This document shows positions 25,801 to 34,400 of a stretch of 64,000 nucleotides of DNA, piece by piece (position 1 is the stretch's first letter; every line of letters starts with the position of its first letter). The position numbers were made by a program, and so were the translations under genes. A model generated the notes under the pieces. It saw only the letters and a list, made by a program, of their open reading frames with translations, was not told the DNA's origin and ran no database searches. The stretch is from Bugulina stolonifera (lineage: Eukaryota; Bryozoa; Gymnolaemata; Cheilostomatida; Bugulidae). The stretch is taken from contig OW285196.1 of the NCBI GenBank assembly GCA_935421135.1, positions 4,445,001 to 4,509,000 of the forward strand, given 5' to 3'.

Positions 25801-28800
25801 GAAATTGGTAACTATTGGATAAAGCTTTTGTTTAATCTTGCTAGTGTGAGACTTAAAATTTAACCGGCTGTCAAGAATAACACCAAGATATTTTATTTTA
25901 GAGGACTGTTTAAAAGTTTGATTGTCAAATTTTAGGTCAGGGGCTTGTATGTCACTAGTATTTGAAATAGTCATGACATCGGTTTTGGCACTGTTTAAAA
26001 CCAGACAATTTTCACTGTACCAATCTGAAGCAAGTTTAATGCTTTTCTCCAATAATCCAGTAGAAATAGCTGGATTTTGACCACTAGTGACTAACAAACA
26101 GTCATCAGCAAATAAATAGCAATTGCCTAGCATCATCAAGTCATTAATGAACATTATGAAAAGCAGGGGTCCAAGTACAGACCCCTGTGGAACTCCGGTT
26201 GTCACTTTTTGGCAGCCTGAAATGTGTCCATTGACTTTCATAGCTTGCTCTCTACCTGCAAGATAATTTTGAATCAGACTAGAAGCATTTTGATGAAAAT
26301 TAAATTTTACTGATAGTTTCTTCAAAATAATGTCATGGTTGACACAGTCAAAAGCTTTTCTAATATCTAGTGCTGATAAAGTGACAAATTTCGACTCGGG
26401 TTTAGAAATCATGAACCGAATTTTATTTATAAGTTGCATTAAAATTTGATCTGTTGATGCACCGCTTCTGAAACCAAATTGTCGAGGAGCAATAAGTTGG
26501 TTGAAATCTAAATAATCACGGATCTGGTGGTTAACAATTTTCTCCATAACTTTGCTAAGAATTGGAAGTAGAGAAATTGGTCGGTAATTGTTCGGTAGTG
26601 ATGATTTTCCGCTTTTATGGATAGGAATTACTAACGCCTTCTTCCAAACATTTGGAAATTTGTTGTATTTAAGGCTAATATTTATGACATGGGTTAAGGG
26701 ATTGAGTATCAGAGGCTCCAAAATTTTATATATGAAAGCTGGAATTTGATTCAGTCCTCCTGTTTTCCGTGATTTCAATAAATTAAGATACTTTGATACC
26801 TCACTGTTTGAAATTACTTGAAAATTGAATTTGTCAAAATTCAAAGGTATGGCTATTTTTGGTTCAGTCTCATAGCCACTTGATTTCATTGATTTAGCTT
26901 CCTTATTTAGTTTTGCACCGATACTGGAGAAGTACTTGTTCAATTTTTCTGCAATGTCAGAACTGGCTGTAGATGTAGTACCCAAGTAATCAATTTCATG
27001 GATAACATTATTGCATTGAAGATTTTTACCTTGAAAGATCTTAATTTTCTGCCATTGATTTAATGAATCATTATTCAAAACAGCATTCATAGCTTTTTTC
27101 TTGGCATCTCGAACAGCGTTATTAGCCTTATTACGAGCAATACGATAATTTTCCCAAGCTGTAGACGTTCTATCATAGCCACTATTGATAAAATCTAAAA
27201 ATGTCTTCTTTTTTAATTTTAGAAGTTTGGATGCCTTTGGGCATTGCCAACAGAGGTTACTCTTTTGCTTCAGACGTTGTGTCTTAAAGGGTGCAAATTG
27301 ATCCACTAGATTTTCCACTTTTGATTCTAAAATCGCTGCTGCTCTATTTACATCATTTACATATTCTATGGAATGGAAATCGACGTATTTAGCAAAATCA
27401 AAAAATTCTTGGTCATTAAACTTTCTAAAGTCTCTTTTAGTAATATAAGAAAAGACTGGCTTAGGACGTTTACAACTAGCTTTGAGTTTAATTGCAAAAT
27501 GGTCACTAATATCTGTTTTGATGATCTGGTGTTCATGCACTAGACTTGGAACGTTTGTAAAAAGCATATCAATTAAGGTACGCGAGCTTTTGAAGCACCG
27601 TGTGTACTCAGTGACAAGCTGGCTGTATTGATTTAGTCTCATGAGAGTTTCAAAGCTTTCTTTCAATGAAGAGTTACAAGACCAGTCCAGATTAAAATCA
27701 CCAACCATAATTGTCGGTTTACTTAAAATCCTAGCTTCAAGTAGCTTTTTAAAATTGCTTTTCAATTTGCTAGTAGCACAAGGTGGATTATAAACAAGCA
27801 CCAAGCAAAATCTAGAATCGGCCATGACAATTTCAATGCCCAGAATTTCCGTCTCACCACATTTTTCAAAGTCAATCTTTTCAAATTTTATATTTTGCCT
27901 TATGTATATAGCTAAACCACCCCCACGTGAAACCATTCCTCTATCCTTCCTAATCAAAACATATCCTGGTAATTGGAAGAAATTATCAAAGTGTGAATTA
28001 TTGAACCAGGTTTCAGAAAAACAAATGATGTCATTAATGGCTAATTCAGGAGAGATTCTAAATTCGTCAAAATGTTTAGGCAATGATCTAATATTAAGAT
28101 AAATAATACTTATCATTATAATGATGGGAGTATTAGAATATTGGGATCTGTTGCATGTGAATGCATTACGTTGTAGTGTTAGACGCGCTGTTTAGCCTAC
28201 GGCTTGATCTGAGTATAGGTGGCTGTTGTTGATGGATTACTGACATTTGCGCTTCTTGTAGATGCTCCAGGTCTGCTATATTACTGATCAGGATACGCTC
28301 AGCTTTCTCATTGTGTCGTACATATATATTCAGATCTTGTGTCCAAAGAAATTTATATCCCAAATCTTTCACTCTATTCTTGGTTTTATAATACAAGTCC
28401 AACTGGGGTTTAGAGAGGTGTTCATGAATGTAAATTTTACCGTTGGTTCCAAGTCCCAGCTGCTGGTGTGTTACTCCCTTCTTTGTTCGAGTTGAGTAGA
28501 GCAATTTTTTCATACTGCGTCTAGTAAACTTCACATATAGTCGTGGTATTGTCTTTCCCTGTTTCTCCTTCTTCAGTGGGAGACGATAGGCAGTATTTAT
28601 ATCTGATGATGTCAATTCTATACCCATTTCGTTGGCTATACTCACCACAATGTCTTCAGCGTTCTCCATCTCCGTCACCGGCACATTATGGATCTCCAGA
28701 CTGTCTCCTCTATTGTACTTTTCCATTGCGTCCAGTCGATGTTTTAGCTCTCCATTCTCACCTTCCAGCTGCTGAACTCTAGCCTCCAATTCCCGAACAG

Positions 28801-30440
28801 TTTTCAGTAGTTTATTCTCCAGGCCATAACACATTGAATCCAACTTGGTCTTGATCTCAGTTTTAGTAGCATCCAGTTTGTCGATGAGCTCTAATTTTGC
28901 TGACTCTAACCATTTATCCATGGCTTGCTTCATCTCTTTAGACAACCCCATAACTGACATGTATGAGCTCAGTAATAGTAGTAACGTTGATGGCTGATGG
29001 CTGTCGTACTGGCGAAGTTGTAGATTAAGTTTATGATTCTATTTAATATCCAGGTGTACTGTCTAAATTTCCAGCATTCAGAGGACAATACCTCCAAATA
29101 TAATTCTGGTGTAGCAAATTAAAATCACTGTTTGTGTAAGCTGTGAATTAAATTTATATGTTTCTAATCAATATCCATGTGTACTGTCTAAATTTCCAGC
29201 GTTCAGAGGACAATATATCCAACATACAAGTGTATATATCCAATATATCTGGTGTATATAAAAAATCTATGATTGTGTAAGCTGTAAACAGTTGTACTAC
29301 TAGGCTATGATGAAGATATTGAGAGCACAGCTATGGCACAACCTCACTCTCTGACAAACAAGCTATAAACAAGCTATAACATACCTGGTTCAAATGCAGG
29401 GAAAAAGCAAGAGTATCATCAGTTCTATACCAGGTAAATTCTCTCTTCTCCCCCGTCAGAGTGATGGCTGTCAATAGAATAGTTATACAGCTTGTGTATT
29501 ATGTAGCAGCGCATGTACCTCTACACTAACTACACACTTGTACTGGTAGAAACAGTGTCAGATTGTGAAACATCATGTTATTAATTGATGATCATACATG
29601 TACAGTATATTATAATATACTGTTTTGTACTTTAGCTTTGAGTCATACACATGTATTTGTTAAAAAATCCAAAAATTCCTTCCATAAGCTAGCATCACAT
29701 TATTAATACACGTTAGAATATATAGATGTACATACAGTGTATGGATATTGTTAATTCAAAAGTTTCTCTGTAATTCAGACCCTTCGCTTTTTAACCAAAA
29801 TCTCGACCATGTCTGAATAGCATAAATTCTGATGAAAAATGAATAGTCTATTGGGATGCATCTACTAGTATTACTACACACATCTCTATATAGAAGTATA
29901 ACAACCTTACCAAATGGTTCCTCAGTAAGAAACTGACTCCGTACGTCTTGACCAGACTCGTAGTAAGACAGAATTTTAGTTGGCCATAGCTTGGGTTCTA
30001 GTTCAGCCTCAAGACTGTGATCCACACGGGTGAATAGCTCACTCTCTCCGAGTCTATCCATTATCTATATGAGAAACGAAAATTGAGCAGTAGCCTTTTA
30101 AAGGCGGCGCCATAACGTTCCAGACAAGAGGATTCCACCAGAATTGTAAAACACAAAAAGAGGTGTTCCAAATTATCAAAAATTGACTGTTATAGAGCCC
30201 TTACACTTATCACACTCACAATGTAATTGTTAAAGTGTAAAAATAAAATACTAATATTAGCAAATGCGTGGCACATACAACCAGATCGTGGTAGCAGTAG
30301 ACAGAGGATACCACCAGGTGTAGATCCTGTAGCAGTTCTATCCAAAGACTGAAGCTACAACCATCAAGCCTGCACCAAAACTGAGGGTTTCCAACTGTAG
30401 CGCAGCTTGTGAAGACTATGTAGAGCAACTCCATGTATAT
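19854..30440 (-). CDS. Unrecognised 10-exon gene with acidic VDDT repeat and basic C-terminus
   Basis: Exons in coding order: 30440-30279, 30064-29911, 29467-29385, 24788-24663, 24035-23847, 23372-23244, 22595-22299, 22034-21975, 21569-20820, 20012-19854. Every GT-AG junction keeps the frame. The last nine exons total 1947 nt (648 aa plus stop). The first exon contains a possible start (MELLYIVF) at 30434, but it could be internal. The N-terminal third is globular (for example GNPQFWCRLDG, KLWPTKILSYYESGQDV). The middle is basic and AT-hook-like (PKPKRRISKRVMRRK, PKGRPK). A Ser/Thr/Asp-rich exon and a 250-aa acidic exon with about 25 VDDT units (12-bp period, 21180-21490) follow. The last exon is Arg/Lys-rich (LKRRRGRSHR). 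The charge pattern suggests a nuclear or chromatin-associated protein (inference). I do not recognise the family. A LINE sits in the intron between exons 3 and 4. Confidence 0.65.
20232..20650. mobile_element. MITE with ~75-bp inverted ends and an inner hairpin
   Basis: The left end 20232-20308 and right end 20574-20648 are imperfect inverted copies. They share 'ACGATCAATAGCTTAT', 'GGAATGATGG' and 'CTATACAGGT' in matched order. The interior has no ORF but holds a second hairpin at 20323-20386 whose arms read 'CATAGAATAGTATAAAAA' and its inverse. It lies in the last intron of the VDDT-repeat gene. Confidence 0.75.
20577..20732. mobile_element. Second, overlapping copy of the same MITE family
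   Basis: The right end of the preceding element (from 20577, 'GTACCATCATTCCAGG') is also the left end of a shorter hairpin. Its other arm ends near 20732 ('GCCATGATTCTGGTAC'). The arms share the 'AACTTCTAATTAT' and 'CTTATTAGTGCC' family words. Three family ends therefore lie side by side, which suggests nested insertion or recombination between copies. Confidence 0.6.
21184..21490 (-). repeat. 12-bp coding minisatellite (VDDT/VGDT units)
   Basis: Within the acidic exon, a 12-bp unit (TCATCAACTGTG on the plus strand) is repeated about 25 times. On the minus strand it encodes Val-Asp-Asp-Thr, with Gly, Asn and Ala variants. Codon wobble varies (GTG/GCG/CCG on the plus strand) while the tetrapeptide persists. 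Confidence 0.9.
21665..21772. repeat. Degenerate (CAGA)n microsatellite
   Basis: The plus strand is made of GACAGACAGA, AGACGGACG and related words over about 110 bases, just upstream (in gene direction) of the acidic exon and inside an intron. No coding role is seen. Confidence 0.85.
21810..21914. mobile_element. 105-bp MITE, same family as 20232-20650
   Basis: A 36-bp left end starting CATGGGCACTAATAAGC and a matching inverted right end ending TTATTAGTGCCCATG enclose about 33 bases. It carries the family words 'GATCATAATTAGAAG' and 'CTTCTAATTACGATC'. It is the shortest copy in the window and close to a simple hairpin. Confidence 0.8.
25309..28116 (-). CDS. LINE ORF2: endonuclease-reverse transcriptase
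   Basis: 935 aa, no interruptions. The N-terminal endonuclease/exonuclease/phosphatase fold is shown by ISIIYLNIRSL near residue 2, the catalytic-type SETW near 34, VGDFNLDW near 135 and SDHFAI near 205. The reverse transcriptase follows from about residue 490: IPIHKSGK with NYRPISLLP, FGFRSGASTDQI, SALDIRKAFD, GVPQGSVLGPLLF and the active-site LFADDCLL. A C-terminal region after the RT has no RNase H signature. The enzyme nicks the target and primes cDNA synthesis on the LINE RNA. The start is ATG at 28116, 49 bp after the ORF1 stop. Lack of stops suggests it could still be functional. Confidence 0.95.
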   Translation of the reverse strand: MISIIYLNIRSLPKHFDEFRISPELAINDIICFSETWFNNSHFDNFFQLPGYVLIRKDRGMVSRGGGLAIYIRQNIKFEKIDFEKCGETEILGIEIVMADSRFCLVLVYNPPCATSKLKSNFKKLLEARILSKPTIMVGDFNLDWSCNSSLKESFETLMRLNQYSQLVTEYTRCFKSSRTLIDMLFTNVPSLVHEHQIIKTDISDHFAIKLKASCKRPKPVFSYITKRDFRKFNDQEFFDFAKYVDFHSIEYVNDVNRAAAILESKVENLVDQFAPFKTQRLKQKSNLCWQCPKASKLLKLKKKTFLDFINSGYDRTSTAWENYRIARNKANNAVRDAKKKAMNAVLNNDSLNQWQKIKIFQGKNLQCNNVIHEIDYLGTTSTASSDIAEKLNKYFSSIGAKLNKEAKSMKSSGYETEPKIAIPLNFDKFNFQVISNSEVSKYLNLLKSRKTGGLNQIPAFIYKILEPLILNPLTHVINISLKYNKFPNVWKKALVIPIHKSGKSSLPNNYRPISLLPILSKVMEKIVNHQIRDYLDFNQLIAPRQFGFRSGASTDQILMQLINKIRFMISKPESKFVTLSALDIRKAFDCVNHDIILKKLSVKFNFHQNASSLIQNYLAGREQAMKVNGHISGCQKVTTGVPQGSVLGPLLFIMFINDLMMLGNCYLFADDCLLVTSGQNPAISTGLLEKSIKLASDWYSENCLVLNSAKTDVMTISNTSDIQAPDLKFDNQTFKQSSKIKYLGVILDSRLNFKSHTSKIKQKLYPIVTNFQRNRKFLSPKLAALWYVGLIRANLEYCAPLLYTTTDYVKNEFLKIENRCLKIIDINNSKKSTRRAFNITKLTFRFEYLYMLSFYKLVNHLIPVIDYNLLPVKLTSETRLAKSQGFRLSRENFRFAIAGFGAGRFNVLPNHIKMSQSLQSFKNAIKNHILVLPD
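28166..28960 (-). CDS. LINE ORF1: coiled-coil RNA-binding protein
   Basis: 264 aa. Residues about 15-85 form a predicted coiled coil (heptad-like LENKLLKTVRELEARVQQLE). A globular domain follows with EIHNVPV, NTAYRLP and RLYVKFTRR, resembling the ORF1 RNA-binding/chaperone domain of L1- and CR1-type elements. The C-terminal part has the IYIHEHLSKPQLDLYY stretch, commonly seen in invertebrate LINE ORF1 proteins. It would bind the element RNA in the RNP. The frame is intact from ATG to stop. ORF2 starts just downstream. Confidence 0.85.
   Translation of the reverse strand: MSVMGLSKEMKQAMDKWLESAKLELIDKLDATKTEIKTKLDSMCYGLENKLLKTVRELEARVQQLEGENGELKHRLDAMEKYNRGDSLEIHNVPVTEMENAEDIVVSIANEMGIELTSSDINTAYRLPLKKEKQGKTIPRLYVKFTRRSMKKLLYSTRTKKGVTHQQLGLGTNGKIYIHEHLSKPQLDLYYKTKNRVKDLGYKFLWTQDLNIYVRHNEKAERILISNIADLEHLQEAQMSVIHQQQPPILRSSRRLNSASNTTT
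29025..29290. repeat. Imperfect tandem duplication (~120-bp unit)
   Basis: Two successive copies share 'TGTACTGTCTAAATTTCCAG', 'TTCAGAGGACAATA' and 'TTGTGTAAGCTGT' in the same order (first near 29053-29140, second near 29170-29290). The array abuts the presumed 5' end of the LINE and may be its 5' untranslated repeat. That link is inference. Confidence 0.6.
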
Positions 30441-31468
30441 CTGTGTCAGATGGCTACATTATAGTAACAACAGTAACTGCATTATTGGATTTTAGTTCCT
30501 ATATAAAAGCTTCGTAAAGCTGACAGTTTAGGCTGTTAGTAGGTAGTTAGTAGTTAGTAAAGGAAGCTCTACTTACATTGTACACGTACTGATGAGTTAG
30601 GAAGTTCTCATTACTTAATAATTTCCTATTGATAATCTTACATGTATACATTATATTATATTATAGTATAATATAATATAATACAATATAATATATTATA
30701 TGTAATATAATATAATACAATATAGTATATTATGACTATAATAATAATTTATGTACATGTAATGTTATCAATGCGGTGAAATGTCATAGCACATGATAGT
30801 CTGTGATAATATACATGTACATGTATAGATGTATTAATAACAATATGCTACTTGATGACCACAGGCTAATATCATAAAATGAAAACACATGTATTAGAGA
30901 TTGCATGATGCTAGGATATAAAACATGTAATTATAACTTTGTACAATTTCTTTTATTTCATCATAGAGAGTTAATACCTGCAGATGTTGCAGCTGGAATC
31001 AAAATTTTGCAATGTACATGTACATGTATAATAGATGAATAGCGTCAACGTCCCTGTGAGTCTTGTGTAGATGCAGCTGCAGAACTAACCCCACATGTAT
31101 TGACTGAGTACAGCCACCTACGAGTACATTATGTCTTGTTGTGAAGTTGTTGTATTCTTTTCAGTAATAGACAGACCCTAGATGATACCAGAATCACTCC
31201 AACATCACGTCATAATGTTTATCAATATTTTATTATCAATATATCAATGATAGAAAACAACCCTTAAAAGCATCTGGAAGCACATGAATAAAAATAATTT
31301 TAGTTGTGGACTATAATTTAATTGTCTGAATTGCACGTATCTTTAAGATGGATGTCTGTGAGTACATCTCTATGTTGAGGATGCAAAGCCCGTTACATTG
31401 TATAATATATGTACACACATACATAATATGTAGTGGAAGGGAAATGTCAGAAACTATTATTTCACAGT

Positions 31469-34400
31469 TTAATAATAATTGGCATTGGCATCGTTACTGT
31501 CAAGGTCATCAACTGGAGGGCAAGCTTGTGTGAGCTCACTAGACAGCTCAGCCTCTCCTATTTCAGTCTCCGTGCATTTCTCTGAAAAACAATATCGTAT
31601 GCTATGGAGTATTTACACTAGGTACTGACATAGTGTACAGAAAGCCACCATGTACATGTACATGATTGTACGAGACGAAAAAATATTTAGACCTTTAACA
31701 GCACATAGCACCTCGCTGTTAATATCACATTATACAGTACAACATGTACAATAACGGTTATCAAAATAATATATTATCAACTGCTTTGTTTCATACATGA
31801 TACAATGTAGTATTATTTCTTTGTCCACACATTTAGCCTGTATAAGTTTCGGCTATAATGCTCTAATAATCTGATCCGACACCTACAAAAGTGTGTGTAT
31901 TAAAATCCATCAAAAGTTGTCCTCTCTACTATTGTTTCACATTGGAGAGGGGACAACTCCATCCTATTGTTGACTAACATCAATTATGTTAATTCATGTG
32001 TTCCATATCCCAGTTGACTGAGAAATTTTAAGAATTTTGAGCGATGCCATTCTGCAAGTGAGTGTAAGATAGACACAGACTTCAAACAAGTGACTTACGT
32101 TTTGCAGACTGTTTACTGCTATTGGTTGATAGCAGGAAATACTCATGAGAGTGGCCACTGTTTCCTGTTGATTCTGGCTCTGAAATATTCCAAGCACATT
32201 GCAAGTCTATACCATGTAGTGTACCAGGTATAAAATTGTTTATATAATTACATCTGATAAGCATTATGACAACAAAGTGTTAAAATTTTGACAGCATCCA
32301 CATTTCCACAGAGGCCTAAGAACCACTGTAGTAAAATTAAAATTATCAACTCAAATCTTAGCTATCTTGATCCATGGAAACTGGAAGGCAAGGAGCATCC
32401 TTCCACCAGCATGCATATATGGCAGAGATGACTAGATTAGATGAGAATGCACATAGTAATGACTACAGTCACCAAAACAGTACGTCAAGACTTGGCATAC
32501 CTGATACACTAGTATACATGTATTCATGTATCATGTGGCATGTATTATAGCTCAATAAAATACATGCATGTATATATATTGTAGTTGTACAACCACATGC
32601 ATTTGACATTGTCTATCTACCTTTAGTCCAAAGATCTGGCTTTCCAACTACTACCGGTGAACAATGAGGAAGCGTCCCTTCTCTCCGGCCAGCTACAGCT
32701 GTGAATGTAACATACAGTCATACAGGATCAATATTATGGAGGTAGAGCACTTGTACTATGCAGTTTATTCTATTCTTGTGCATTGTAAATAAACAGTTAT
32801 TTATGCGATCTACGGCTAACTGTACATAGATTATAAGGCTAAACTGCTTACTGCTGCGTGGTTTTAACTGCTTCTCCAGATCTGCCACAGTAGCCTGGGT
32901 GGAAGCTAGTATTTCTTCCGTTTGTGTTAACTTTTTCTGCATCTCTGATCGTTCTCTCAGGAGAAGATCCAGGAGTTCCTGCTGTTTCTTAAAATTCACT
33001 TCCAACTCTGAATCAAGTAGAAAACAGATGCATGTGAATGTCACGATTAGTAGAATTGTTGCTGCTTTTTGGAATAAAATGTAAAGCAAATGCATCAAGC
33101 TCTATGTCCTTAACTCATCAAGCAAATGACACTACGCACACAAAGAGTATAGTGGATGTCGTAACTAATTCAAGCTCAGGTTATACTTAGATGAATGAAC
33201 CATTTCTAATTTGGAGAGAAAATATGAAGAATCGGTAAATGAGAGAAAACTGTGGAAGGAAAGAATGGAGAGGACAAGGGAAAAAATAACGGACCAAATC
33301 TCAACTACAGGGTACTGGTGGAATAAGAAAGATGTAAACACGACTAATTACTAACCGTTTATTCTATCAGCCACGTTGTCCCCAGCACCAAGCTGCAATT
33401 CAAAGCTGTCTCTGATAGAAATCAGTTTGTCTGAAATCTCATCACCTTGCTCAACTATCAAAGCAGATTGACATGTATGTGTATGTATTAGCAATCATGT
33501 AGTCCTACGATTTAACTTTATAAGAAGTACAGTGAAACTTGCATAACTCAAACTCCATAGGACCACCATAATTGGTTTGAATTAGGCATGAGTTTGAGTT
33601 GTAAGATCACTTCACTCAATTTACAGTGTAAGTCATTATATAGTGCTCAGCAGGGGCCAAGGCTAATAGTTTGAACTAACCAAGTTCTTGAATTGCCCGA
33701 GGCTGAATAAATATAAGGAGTTAGCAGCTCTTGCCTGCTCCATAAATGGTATTATAGCAGTCATACATGGGCATGTGGTCCATGCACATACATGTAATTA
33801 TGTCTGCAAATTATAAAGGATATAGAAGATAGCTAGATACCTATAATTTCAATTTTAGTGACTTCATAGCTTAAGAAACCCTGTTTGTGTTTTTCATTAT
33901 CTTGCTCTTTGGCTGAGGCACTGCAAAGTGATCCTCCGGCAGAATATGCATATGGTAGGTTATAATTATTTGAGATTATCAAATCTGGAAAACCTTTGCG
34001 TCACCATTACTTTAGATTTTTTGCTTTGTTAATATTACAGCTTACTGATATACGTGTACACGTTGCCTATGCTGTACATTAGGCTTACATAAACCCAATT
34101 GATATTATAGGTGATATTTCTGAACTCACGTACAGTAGAGTTCTTCACAAGAGAGAGGTGTTTTCTTGCCATCAGTTGTCAGTGATATCTTCTCTGGTTC
34201 TGGTTTCACCAGAGAACCTGGAAAGTTAGAGGCTAGAGGCTATTAAAGTCATAGTATTGAATTGATCTACAGTGTATGTTTGTACATGTACATACCAAAA
34301 TAATTGATTTCCAAGTTGCTGACATCCGATAAGCACTAATTAATTTATTAAAGACAGTAGCAAGGAATTTCCGATAGCCTTGGGTCCTTGTTTGTAATTG

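Larger units (their letters stand above)
24970..28995 (-). mobile_element. Non-LTR retrotransposon (LINE, CR1/jockey-like group)
   Basis: Two long, uninterrupted ORFs lie in LINE order (ORF1 then ORF2) on the minus strand. They are followed by an AT-rich 3' region ending near a short TATATA run at about 24970. The insert sits in an intron of the VDDT-repeat gene, in the same orientation. Intact ORFs imply a recent insertion. The 5' end (about 28995) and target duplication are not resolved. ORF2 has an apurinic-like endonuclease and a reverse transcriptase but no visible RNase H, which fits CR1/jockey-like clades. Confidence 0.88.

Noticed and set aside
27824..28782. Plus-strand frames opposite the LINE ORFs
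   Set aside because: They are antisense shadows of two well-supported minus-strand ORFs and show no protein family.
30655..30740. TATAAT-rich inverted stretches as promoter or hairpin element
   Set aside because: It is simple (TATAATA)n sequence whose self-pairing is expected from composition.
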